Shown here: positions 35,009-45,640 of the stretch, one piece after another | Layout of the letters: each line of letters begins with the position of its first letter | Numbering within the stretch: position 1 is the first letter of the stretch | Assembly: GCA_019096195.1 (NCBI GenBank) | Contig: JAGTXK010000060.1 | Coordinates: forward strand, 1-64,000 | Origin: Boletus sp. NGJ | Lineage: Eukaryota; Basidiomycota; Agaricomycetes; Boletales; Boletaceae | Reading direction: 5' to 3' | Length of the DNA: 64,000 bases | Notes under the pieces: generated by a model | What the model saw: the letters and a program-made list of their open reading frames with translations, nothing else | The model's database searches: none | Told to the model about the DNA's origin: nothing | Position numbers and translations under genes: made by a program

Positions 35009-37300
35009 TCACGATTGCGATTGAATAGATTTCAGAATATATCCTTCAAGCCCTCCGCAGACCCAGAGCTCTTGGACGCTGGCACCGACCGTGCGGACTG
35101 CGTATTGGTTTTCGTAGTCGGGACCCTTGACGACGACAGACCCGTCTCGCATGTTGATCCGTACCTCGTGACCCTCGTTTACGGTAAGCTCACCATTCTT
35201 ACCCCCACCACCGCGTTTGCCATCCCGAGTATAGGCGTTCGTAAGGTCCTTCACGAGCTCAGGACACTCCAGGCACACGAGCCCATTGTTGATGGCGTTC
35301 CGTTTGAAGATATCCCCGAACGAGCCCGCAATCACGACAGGGACACCTGCGGCTTTGAGCGCGGTCGCAGCCTGCTCGCGGGATGACCCTGTGCCAAAGT
35401 TGTACCCAGAAACCAGTATGACTCCCTGTCTCGTGACATCGTCGCCATCGGTTGATGCAGGAGTAGAGAGCCACGGGTTTGGGGCTGTAATCAATGAAGC
35501 CACTGTGCCTGCAAAGCTAGGGTCGTAGTTCTCCATGACGATCTGAGCTTGTCGCTCGAGAGTGATGTCGTCTTGGTAGGTATATTTTCCGGGGTAGAGA
35601 GCATCTGTGTTCAGGTTGTCTTGAGGCGCAAAGAGCAGGCGACCTGAGAAGACGGATGGGAAGCCAGGGAAGAGAGGCTCATTCGCCATCTGCACCGAAG
35701 TGTCAGATAAAGCACTGAGTGGTTCCGATGGGGCTACGTAAAATACAGGCGCACGAGGTTGAGGTAGAGTGGTGGAGTCGAGTGAGTCGGGGCTGCAGAT
35801 ATACCCTTTGACGGCACTGGCAGCAACCACCGCAGGGCTTGCTAGATATGCTTGCGCTTTAGGGTGGCCCATGCGGCCTTTGTAATTCCTGTTCGTCGCG
35901 CTGATTCCAGTCTCCCCTTCCTGGAGAAGACCCGTGCCGAGGCCAATGCAAGGCCCGCATCCGGCGGGGAGAACTTTAGCGCCAGAGCCGATGAGTGTAC
36001 TCCAATGTCCGAGCCGTTCGGACTCCTGCTGAACCAATGAACTTGCTGCAGCGATGTAGAACTCGACTCCTTGTGCAACCTTGTTCCCTTCCATGACTGC
36101 TGCTGCCTCTGCGATATCTGAGACACGTGAGTTGGTGCAACTGACGAGGTAAGCTTTCTGGATGGGTATGCGGGTTTCTTGAAGTTTTGGCAGCGGAGTA
36201 GATACTTTGACGCTGTTTGGGCCTGAGACATGCGGAACGAGGGTAGATAGGTCGAAGACGAGGTGCGAGGAGTACGAGGCACCAGCGTCCGAGGTGAGGG
36301 AGGTATCCCTGAGGGTATCGAGACGCTGTCGGTTGATGCGAGGGTGCTCGGGTGGAGCAGGGATACCAGAAGTACCAGGACCGAAGGAACGGAGTTCAAC
36401 CCTCTTGAGTGTTTGTTCATACCATTCAAGAAGCGTCTGGTCGACAGGGAAAACGCCAACGAGGGCACCCCATTCCGTCGTCATATTTGCAATCGTAAGA
36501 CGTTCATCGACCGAGAGAGAAGCGACTCCTTCGCCAGTGAACTCGATTGCGGCGTTTAGAACCTCGTCCTTGTTGAACGAGCCGCAGAGGGCTACGATGA
36601 CGTCCTTCCCTGTTACACCGGGGGCCAATTTACCCCTGAGTTCCACCTTGACCATCCGAGGGACTTGCCACCAAGTCTTTCCAGTTGCCCAGAGCGCAGC
36701 TGCGTCTGTGCGAACGATTGGGGTGCCAACGCAGCCGACACCACCATACATGTTGCTGTGACTGTCGCTGGCAACGGTGAGAGTATAGGGATACGCATAT
36801 CCCTCCTCGACGAGAATCTGGTGTCCGATACCTCGACCAGCGGGGAAGAAGTCGACACCATGCTTGCGAGCAAATGATTCGATAGCGAAATATTTGGCGA
36901 GGTTTTTGTCGGATTTGTTTTGGACATCATGGTCGAGGGTGAAAACGAGTTGCTTGGAGTTTGTGATCTTGGTAGCTCCTATTGATTTAAACCTACCGTC
37001 GACATGATTAGCCCCAGAACGCAGCGTTAACGGTAGGAATAGGAGGGGTAGAGACGAAAGACGTGCTTACTTGGAGATGACTGGTCCAGTGTTATCGTGG
37101 GTCATGACATGCTCTGGGCGAATCATGACATAGTCTCCCGCTTTGATTACTTTTCCATTGGGGACATCGACTGCGTACTTTTGCACGACCTTTTCAATGA
37201 AAGTTTGTGGGACGGTAGAGGCTGTCGCGAATAAACGGGCATATGCGCATGCGTGGGGCTGCGGGGCCCGCAAGGACAACAGACCTGAAGTAAACCGCAT
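35009..37300 (-). CDS. LYS4: Homoaconitase, mitochondrial
   Basis: 4Fe-4S hydro-lyase that converts homoaconitate to homoisocitrate in the fungal alpha-aminoadipate lysine pathway. The start MRFTSGLLSLRAPQPHACAY is an arginine-bearing mitochondrial presequence. Exons then give NGKVIKAGDYVMIRPEHVMT, HDNTGPVISK, VFTLDHDVQNKS, FFPAGRGIGHQILVEEGY, SDSHSNMYGGVGCVGTPIVR, and one 580-residue exon carrying the cluster cysteines in VSCTNSRVSD and LPAGCGPCIGLG. The swivel domain has GYNFGTGSSREQAATALKAA and AGSFGDIFKRNAINNGL. It ends IQSQS at 35009. Length and order fit Lys4 rather than aconitase. Only two introns are evident. All catalytic blocks are present. Confidence 0.95.
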
Positions 37301-38059
37301 GATGCGCGGTCCGAGCCTTTGAATACGCGACCTGTGATGTTTCTTCTGGGGAAACGAGTGTTGCCGAGGCGTGCCAGTTTGATTCGGCTCACACCACGGC
37401 AGCCACTTAGTATGTAGCTGTGACCAAACCTTGACCAAACCAAAGTCGTTCGCCAACCACACGGATGCTCCAACTGTAACAAGTGACCGTGTTGGATTGG
37501 TGGCCGCGGCACACCTATAGGAGTCCGACATCTTAGAGCTCAATCTTGGTTCAATGAACAGAAGCCCTGACCGATCTACTGGACGTTCTAGGTAAACTTG
37601 CCGATTATTTTAAACCTAAAATTGAAAACTAGTGACGGACGTGTACTATTCTGAAGATTACTCAGATTCTGATGACCTTGTCAGAACAATGATTGTATGC
37701 CCAAGTCGATCAGAGGCCTCGCTATACGAGCTCTGGAAAGGGGATTATGTCCAAAATCCCAGAGTTCCAATGGACAAACATTGCAAGACGAAAATGACAT
37801 TCTCTCTCAGTTCCTCTCACCCCGCCTCAGTCGCTGAACGAGTGTTCAGTAAGTATGTTCGTTTCCAAACATAAATGCTATTGACGAGTGGCCCCGCAAC
37901 CTAGACCGAGGGCTGGCCTCCATGTAACTGAACGTCCTTGGCGGCTGACACCCAACATGCCTATAAAACCGGCTCCCCTTGCTCGCCGCTTCTTGCTCAA
38001 CAATCAGTCGCTACACCTCGACCCTACATTGACAAGTTACTTCCGCCTCATACGTCGCC
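37301..38059. other. Intergenic region with one weak coding-like ORF
   Basis: About 760 bases between homoaconitase (minus) and an unrecognised plus-strand gene. An open stretch at about 37632-37874 gives an acidic/tyrosine start (TDVYYSEDYSDSDDLVRT) but has no ATG at its beginning and no clear splicing partner. It might be an exon of the next gene or noise. Nothing else is recognised. Confidence 0.35.
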
Positions 38060-39898
38060 ATGAGTGTCCCATTTAAATTTCAGATCGCAAATATTTTCGA
38101 CAGGAACAAGAACGACCGAGACGTGCACGCCAGCGAGTGTCCTATCACGGTTGCCAACGTACACTTGAATCAAAACATCATCAAGTTTGGTGCCGCCATC
38201 ATAGATGACATCCCATTCAAGGCAAAGCGATCAAAGAGCATGGTAAGTAGAGCCATTTCTGTCAACCATTGATATCTGACGCTCGTCCTTCAGAAGGTAG
38301 CTCAATTTTCTTCGCTCCTCTATATGTATACGGATATCCGAGCAAAGAAGCAGACGGAGATTCTGTCCAAAGTCAAGTTGGCAAAGGACAATATCACCAA
38401 ATTATTCAAGACGAATGGTCGTGTCTCTCTGACTAGTTTGAGCCTGGGCCCTTTCACCATCCCTAGTTTTCCACAATATTGTGTGCACGATGTACATCCA
38501 TCTCCTCCATTACTGACATCAATCTCTCAGAGTGACATCCCAAGAATCCGCGTTGTCACTGTATTCGACTCACTCTCTTCTCGGCAATCCAGATCGGAGG
38601 CAATCACTTCCCTCGTCGCATACAGCGAACACGTGGTGGAGGGGCACGTCGAGGACTTCGTCTGTATCCTGCGAAACGTAGCTGAAGCTCCATCTCCATC
38701 GTCACCAGCTCTCATTACCCCGGAGTCCCAACGCATCCATCGCTTTACGTTTCTTCCTAACGAGCTTCATACAGTTGAGGAGGAAGTCGGGAACCTAGAG
38801 GTGGATGCTGGAGGGGTACACCTGGAACTAAACAAGCTTACCGTGTCCAGCTCCTGTGGACCATTGCCGACAAGCGACTCCGAGGCGAAATATGACGCGA
38901 TACTGGCAGCCGAGTTTGTGACGTTCTCTTTTGAATCGGATGATATTCAAGAATGGTCTGATGAGGTGGAGAGAGGGAAGCAGGCGAAGATGGATGCCCA
39001 CTTTACATATGTTTCGGAGGCATTGGGAGTTCCTGTCCCAAGACTTTCCGCATACCTCTCCACCGACAGCCCTGCCGACTTCATCGCCGTTGATGAGGAC
39101 GAATCCATCAGCGACCCATCGCCTGTCAAGACAGAGACCACTGAGTCAAACACGTCGCCTGCAGATTCTTCTCTAGTGACTAGCGTTGACACAGAAGAAA
39201 GTCGACTTCCGCTCTCACCTATACTTCGTGGATTTCGAAGGGTCAGAAACCATAAAGACCTGATGGTTTGCTTGCTTTGACATCACTATCGCATCTCCTT
39301 TCTGACTTTGAGCATACAGAACTTACAGATGATGACAAATTGCAGCAAATCGTTCTCAGACTTATCCTGTTGGTCGTTCGATCCGAGTCTCTCAGACTTG
39401 CCTGCGGCCGGAAGCAAGACGGGAGTATTGCGTAGGTCAGTGAAGTGCAATGACCTTCGGGTATGCTGATTGCTCTATGCGTGGTCTTCGAACGCTTGTT
39501 CTTAACTTCGTGCTTAGAGATCGTTTTTGTCACTGGAATTCGGAAGGTGTCTTCCTCCGGGCTGTGAAACAAGCGGGAGCAAGAATTGACTGGTAAGAAC
39601 CTGGGCCCTTCCACACATTCCACACACTTGACCGACACGTCATAGCCATCAGCCTGGTATCTCGGAGATCCTATATTCACCGCTCAAGGTCTTATTGCTT
39701 CTTCTCAAAGTGCACACTTTTTCATGTGGCTCGAACATCCAGGGAGCCCTGGATATCCACTCGGAATCGCCAGTGCTATCGCACAACCGTGGCAACCAGC
39801 CTTTATGTCGTCTGCGAGTTTCCTTTTTTTTTTTTGTAAGTTTAGTATTCGCGTCATTCACTACGTTCCTCGTCGCCTCCAGCTCCGTTTTGTGCTAG
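38060..39898 (+). CDS. Unrecognised protein, 3' end uncertain
   Basis: The firm part runs from the ATG at 38060 (MSVPFKFQIANIFDRNKNDR) across an intron at about 38242-38294 to 39280, about 390 residues. It is acidic and Ser-rich, with PITVANVHLNQNIIKFGAAI, a middle with many Ser/Pro and EWSDEVERGKQAKMDAHFTY. No domain is recognised. The frame closes at 39280, but downstream exons look coding: KLQQIVLRLILLVVRSESLR, ACGRKQDGSIA joined to DRFCHWNSEGVFLRAVKQAG, and a hydrophobic end near 39898. They can be linked by GT...AG pairs, though several choices exist. They may belong to this gene or to a second, partly decayed one. A heavily biased, poorly conserved protein is the safest description. Confidence 0.45.
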
Positions 39899-40415
39899 AA
39901 TAACACAATCAAGTTGGGAGACGAAAGTGTTGAAAGGACCGATGAATGCACTGAAGAAAGTGACCCAAGTCGATGGGTATCGAACCGCGGTATCCCAATC
40001 CTTTTTTTATATATATAAATCGAGCCTCACTCCTGAAGGGAACTGCAAGTTGTCTCGCCTGTTCTACGAACAGTCTCACCTCGTTCTACCAATTCACAGA
40101 TCGTCTTGAACGGATTGGGGGCGCGACAGTAATACAATATCACCACTGGCACTGCTGCCGACTTGGCGAATGTATGAAAGGGCTAACAAATGCCAGACAA
40201 CAATCCGCAGAGAATGTTGCACCTCAGAGTGGAAGCACAAGAAATGCTTTATATTTCGACAGACTCGACCATTTGTGAACGCATGGGACAACTGAGGGTT
40301 TTGTGTAACCAGGCAAAGAGGACTGGGTTTGGTAGCTGCTCAGAAAATTATAAGGCATAAGGACCTTGGATTCGCCGGTGACTACCAGGGGACTACTCAG
40401 CTGAGTGACTCTACA
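39899..40415. other. Spacer with no recognised gene
   Basis: About 500 bases between two unrecognised loci, containing short AT-rich runs (TATATATAAAT near 40009). Short ORFs on both strands show no motif. Confidence 0.35.
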
Positions 40416-41258
40416 TTACAAAGTGAAGATCAATTTAGTCCTATCCGACTGGATGGCATCCAGTCGGTCCAAAATTCGCATCTGTCGCTCTATCAACCTA
40501 CGCTGCCGAGTGAGTGCATTAATTAACCTTCTTTGATATTCGACGCCTGCCAATTCAAACGGCCCATCGTCTAGAACTGCCAGTGGCGGCAAGGGATCCA
40601 CTTGGGATGCAGTGCGGTCAACGACTATGAACATCAGTTGAAAATAAACGCACCGTGAACGCTACTGATTCTCCGATCGCCGAGGAGCCTCCGTTGTGTC
40701 TCACGCTGAGTAGGATAGCGCAGTGAAAGCGCCTCCGCTGAGTATTCACCTTGCAAAGGCTACAGTGGCGCGGGTCGCAGGTGCCATCGATGTGGCGGAA
40801 TGTCGTCCATTTCTTCGTCGTCTTCCAGCTCGTCTTCAGCATTATCAGTGGAGGCTTGGTATATGGGTGCCACAGGCGGGATCCTGACGTTACGGAGGTC
40901 TCCTTCATCCTCTTCGTGTCCCTCGCTGGCTGATCGTTGAGAGGAGGGGCGATGCGGCACGGGGTGGGTGGGTGGGATGTATATGTCCCAAAGGTTGGCA
41001 CCATCATCATCCAGTGTGCGGGGGGATGTTTCCCTGTGCGGTGCCTCGGGGACGTGGACATCCTGCAGGTCACAAAGATCCTCTTCGTCCGGCGCAAATG
41101 CAGAGCCAGTGACATGTCATTCTCGGAATCAGACCGCTCCATGCTTGCTGAAGAAAGTCGCGGAGACACTATAAACGTCTCCAACCGCATGAGATGACCT
41201 CGACGTACCTGCACTGGCGAACCTCACTTTGCGCGGTACGGAATGCATCAGATGGCAT
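40416..41258 (-). pseudogene. Unrecognised acidic coiled-coil protein gene, apparently damaged
   Basis: Coding-like exons run from an ATG at 41258 (MPSDAFRTAQSEVRQC) through MERSDSENDMSLAL, then, in another frame, FAPDEEDLCDLQDVHVPEAP, DDGANLWDIYIPP and AEDELEDDEEMDDIPPHRW, then EYSAEALSLRYPTQRETQRR, and after an intron VVDRTASQVDPLPPLAVLDD, ending with a basic helix (RRLINALTRQRRLIERQMRI) at 40416. Two faults appear: a frame change between SLAL and FAPDEED with no usable splice pair, and an in-frame TAG after RPAPL. The TAG can be removed by a 114-base intron (40760-40873), but the frame change remains. It is either a decayed gene or an exon layout I could not resolve. No family is recognised. 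Confidence 0.4.
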
Positions 41259-41399
41259 TAGAAAATGCGTTCGGGTAACGTGGACGAGGACAAGGAAAAG
41301 CAGACCAAGTGATGTAACTTCATTCGGGTGCGAAATACTTTATGGCATTACCTCTTTGATACTACATATGCAAAACACATAATTAAAAATCTCGTGATA

Positions 41400-42269
41400 C
41401 TACGCCGATGCAGTCACTCTGACGGATGGAGTGAGAGAGGAAGTCGCCACTCTCTCAGATCCTACAGAACCGAGGACGGCGGAGGCAAGGTCCTTTCGTT
41501 CTTCCGAGGGTGCATTCGAGGCTTCTGGAGCACTCAAGGGGTGGTTAATCTTGGCCTTTTTCTTCTTCTTGAGCAAGCCTGCCAGACAAGCGTCCATTCA
41601 GTGATGAACCTGCATTTGCTCAGAGGGTGTACCAACCTGTAGAAACAGCTGATTTCACATTGTCAATAATTTCCTGACTCTCTTCCAGGTATTCGGTATC
41701 CTCGAAACGATGTTTTTTCCCGGCTGAAAACTCGGGGTCCGCCGAAGCGGAGGCAATCTTTTTCTGGAGAGTTTCTAGCTTAGCCATCTTAGCTTCGACC
41801 GCGGCTTGCTTGCGTTGTTCTTCATTTTCCATGTAGTCGACTAGGCTGGGTGTAGGTCAGATATGTGTGTCGATGAAATGAAGAGACGAGCGTACCGTTT
41901 GGCGGTCTTGATGGTGCTAAGTCTGCGGCCGCTAAGATCCCTGCACGAGTCATTATTGCTCGTCTTCTGGCTACTCATGCGACCTCCGGCGGCACGGAGC
42001 TGCGAGCCAAAGCCACCCTTTCCACCACGGAGACGTGGAACAATGCGCAGAGTGACGAGATCCGACGCGTCGCCATGTAGTTCTGAAAGACGGGTATCTG
42101 GGGTGAGCGAACCACTGTAAGGGGAGATGTGCAACGAATCGGAGGCGGGCAAATCAGGGTAGCGGTCGCAGAGAATGTCGTAGAGATCATTTACACGAGT
42201 CTGCGAAGGGACGCGGATAGATAATGAGGGAAAAGGCGGGAATGTGGAGAAGAGGACGCTGGTGGACAT
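41400..42269 (-). CDS. SDE2: Sde2 splicing/telomere-silencing factor with cleavable ubiquitin-like domain
   Basis: Sde2 is made as a ubiquitin-like precursor. Deubiquitinase cleavage after the di-glycine releases a lysine-first product that enters the spliceosome and aids excision of selected introns. The start [20 protein letters not shown] opens the ubiquitin-like fold ([34 protein letters not shown]). It is followed by the invariant processing signal [20 protein letters not shown] and the conserved [17 protein letters not shown] block. A charged helical region follows ([20 protein letters not shown]), then [17 protein letters not shown], a lysine run ([10 protein letters not shown]) and a Ser/Val tail to 41400. 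Two or three introns are present. It is divergent from the DUF1295 gene across about 150 bp. Confidence 0.92.
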
Positions 42270-42417
42270 GACGGCAAGATGACAAGACGAGTAGCAACCG
42301 ATTGTGGCACGAGCTTTGGAAGATAACAAGTGTCAACAAAGGACTCGGTCACGTGGATATTGATTGTGTACTAAAGGAGCCCGCCTCCTATGAATAACTT
42401 TCAACAGATTGACCGTG

Positions 42418-43710
42418 ATGATGGATGTACTCCAACAGCAAGCGCCGCTATTCGTCTGGCCAGTCCAGTTCTGTCTGGGAGCAACAGTGACCACATATGT
42501 TCTGTCTGTCCTCACCGGCAACGTCTCGCAGGTGGACAGAGTCTGGACATTCCTCCCCACCATCTACACTGCCTATTACGCACTTCTCCCGCTCTGGCCC
42601 CGTACTCCGCAGATGCTCCTCCTTCCATACACCCCTCAAACAGTGGATCAATCTTCTGTGGGAACCTCTAGCCCCCGTGCGTTGCTCATGCTCGCATTAG
42701 TCGTAAGTTGTCGGTGTGTTCATGGGAAGCCGGGTCTGATGCGCTAGAATTCAGGTTACTTGGATGCTCAGGTGCATGACGACCCCTATTTTATTGCACG
42801 ACCCCTAACGTGTGACTTGCAGGCTCTCATACAATGCATGGCGACGAGGGTTCTTCAATTTGTAAGCGTTTCCTTGCCCAACCGACGAGCGACTGATGGC
42901 ATGCCTCGCTCGGATTAGCAACGACGAGGACTACCGCTGGCAGATCGTTCGCGAGAAGATCCCTCGTTGGTTATTCCAGGTCGTTAACCTTACGTTCATC
43001 GGTAAGTTCCGCTTTCTATATAGGTTGCGACACTCACTATCGTGTCCAGCCGTGATTCAAAACATTATCCTCTTTCTTCTCGGTGTTCCCACCGCGATCG
43101 CAGTCACTCAGACACACACGAGTTTGGGTGTCTCTGATTATATTCTTGGTGCACTTGGATTCGTTACCATTTTGACCGAGTTCATCGCGGATAATCAGCA
43201 GTACTCGTATCAGACGTTCAAGCGTTCGGGTAAACTGAACCCGAATGAATGGTTTGGAGCACGTATTGCCTGGACGAAGCGGGATGCCGAGAGGGGATTT
43301 GTAACGAGGGGCCTGTGGGCGTGGTCGAGGCACCCCAACTTTCTCTGCGAGCAGAGTTTTTGGGTATGTGCTGCGGGTTGATGTATGGACTTGGCTGACG
43401 ACGGGCGTGTGGCTAGATCATCATCAATTTGATGCCGCTAGTGTATATGGGGCAAGAAAGGCCATGGCCGATACAGCTGGCACAGATCTCTCCAAGCGTC
43501 GTGCTGTGTTTGTTGTTTTTCTCGTCGACCAAGTTTACGGAGTCGATTTCGTTGTCCAAGTACCCGGTGGACTACAAGGCGTACCAGCATCGTGTCGGGA
43601 TGTTCATTCCCTTGGACACAGTGCTGTTTGGTGCGTCTCTGAGCGTGCATGGAAAGAGAGATGAGATAGATGAAATCGTGTTTGGTCAGACGTCGAGAAA
43701 GGTCGAATGA
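42418..43710 (+). CDS. DUF1295 (steroid-dehydrogenase-like) multi-pass membrane protein
   Basis: Integral membrane protein related to the 3-oxo-5-alpha-steroid 4-dehydrogenase C-terminal fold, probably in the ER. The start ATG ATG GAT at 42418 gives MMDVLQQQAPLFVWPVQF. Hydrophobic segments include LGATVTTYVLSVLTG, IYTAYYALLPLW, NIILFLLGVPTAIAV and ILGALGFVTILTEFIAD. The family core appears as WQIVREKIPRWLFQVVNL, NQQYSYQTFKRSGKL, RGLWAWSRHPNFLCEQSFW (the RHPNF motif) and KYPVDYKAYQHRVGMFIPL. The end, DEIVFGQTSRKVE, lacks an obvious retention signal. About five short introns are present. Substrate unknown. Confidence 0.85.
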
Positions 43711-43815
43711 GTTTTGTAATGAGTGCTGTTGTAGGTAATTCGGCCATAATCGGATGTACTATCGGCCGACTTTAAAGTCGTTAAAAAGAACGAGTGGACC
43801 TTTCAACTGCAAACG

Positions 43816-45352
43816 ATGGCTTCAATCGCATTGCGTCTCTCTTCGCGTTCTCTTCGCGCTCTTGTTCGTCGCGCCCCGACCGGCCTTCACGCTTTTGCGT
43901 CCTTCTCCCTCCTCGCTCGCTCTCCCGCCGCTCCCCGTCCTGCAGTTCAGGTAAATTTTCAATCAAAAACAAAACAAAAAAACTCGCTTCGTTCTGGCTG
44001 ACACGTCGCCCAAGACCCCCCCTGCGCGTGGTATCAAGACCCTCAACTTTGCGGGTACGGACGAGGTCGTCTATGAGCGCAGCGACTGGCCCCTTGCCAG
44101 GATCCACGACTACTTCAAAAACGATACCCTCGCCCTCATCGGCTATGGCTCCCAAGGTCATGGCCAGGGCCTGAATGCCCGTGACAATGGTCTCAATGTC
44201 ATCGTCGGTGTCCGCAAGGACGGCGAGAGCTGGAAACAGGCTGTCGAGGATGGTTGGGTCAGTTCGTCCCTTCCTCACTTCCCCACTCCCTCACTCGTCT
44301 TCAATAGATACCAGGTGAAACCCTCTTCCCCATCGAGGAAGCCATCAACCGCGGAACAATCATCATGAACCTTCTTTCCGACGCCGCACAATCACAAACT
44401 TGGCCTACCATCGCACCTCTCATCACAAAGGGCAAGACGCTCTACTTTTCGCATGGTTTCTCCGTCGTTTACAAGGAAGATACCCATGTTATTCCTCCCC
44501 CCGATGTCGATGTCATTCTCGTCGCTCCAAAGGGTTCAGGTCGCACCGTCCGCACTCTTTTCAAGGAGGGTAGGGGTATCAACTCCAGTATTGCCGTCTT
44601 CCAAGACGTCACGGGCAAGGCAAAGGAAAAGGCCGTTGCTCTTGGTGTCGCAATTGGCTCTGGTTACATGTACGAGACCACCTTTCAGAAGGAGGTTTAC
44701 TCTGACTTGTACGGCGAACGAGGCGTAGTATGTTTCCATTCCTATGTTTTAACTCTGGTATACTCACTGGCTTGAATAGCTCATGGGTGCCATCCGTAAG
44801 TTCCCTCGTTGGTATTGTAGAGACTCTATCTCAAGTGACAAATAGAGGGCTTGTTCTGTGCCCAATACAAGGTTCTCCGTGCCAACGGCCACACACCCTC
44901 GGAGGCGTTCAACGAGACCGTCGAGGAGGCTACTCAATCTCTCTACCCATTGATTGGCCAGAAAGGGTGAGTATTCATGCTATATAACACTTTATGAATC
45001 AAACAGCTCATTTTCCTACTAACAGTATGGACTACATGTACAATGCCTGCTCTACCACAGCCCGTCGCGGAGCGCTCGACTGGGCTCCCGTCTTCGAAAA
45101 GACGAATCTCCCCGTCTTCGAGAAGCTCTACGAGAGTGTCAAGAACGGCACTGAGACTCGTAAATCCTTGGAGTTCAACGGCCGTGCGACGTACCGCCAA
45201 GACCTCGCCAAGGAACTCAAGGAGATTGATGACCAGGAGATCTGGAGAGCTGGTAAGACCATATCGTTTTAGTGTTACTAGTACAGCCGCTCAGTTGGTG
45301 ATCTCTAGGCAAAGTTGTCCGCTCCCTGCGCCCCGACTACAAGGCTGAGTAG
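43816..45352 (+). CDS. ILV5: Ketol-acid reductoisomerase, mitochondrial
   Basis: NADPH- and Mg-dependent second enzyme of valine, leucine and isoleucine synthesis. The start MASIALRLSSRSLRALVRRA is a strong arginine/serine-rich mitochondrial presequence. The mature protein begins near ARGIKTLNFAGTDEVVYERS. The NADPH-binding loop is LALIGYGSQGHGQGLNARDN. MNLLSDAAQSQTWP, SHGFSVVYKEDTHVIPP, DVILVAPKGSGRTVR and FKEGRGINSSIAVFQD follow. The C-terminal metal-binding helices include SDLYGERGVLMGAIQGLF, EATQSLYPLIGQKGMDYMYN, CSTTARRGALDWAP and a last exon ending VVRSLRPDYKAE. About six short introns. All conserved blocks read cleanly. Nucleoid association, known in yeast, cannot be judged here. Confidence 0.95.
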
Positions 45353-45640
45353 ATGGCTAGCAATCTATCGTGACGTGATACCGTTTTGAACCATCGTTTT
45401 TACTACACTTCTTTTGAGCAGAGTTGCTTCGTGCTCAGCTAAAAGCACCATCGGTGCAATTGAGTTGTAGAGGATCATCGCATGTACATTACTATTATGG
45501 CCAATGATTTGGTTTCTACACGACTGACCGATCTTCCAAATGGGTCTTGTACTTGCAGCCGCCAGTTGAGGTTGGGTTAACTTGCGTCGTGACCTGCTAT
45601 CATACATAAGTCCCACCCTCGACCTTACTGAAGAACGGCC

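Noticed and set aside
35842-36468. Long ORF in another minus-strand frame inside homoaconitase
   Set aside because: Lies wholly within the well-supported homoaconitase exon in a shifted frame.
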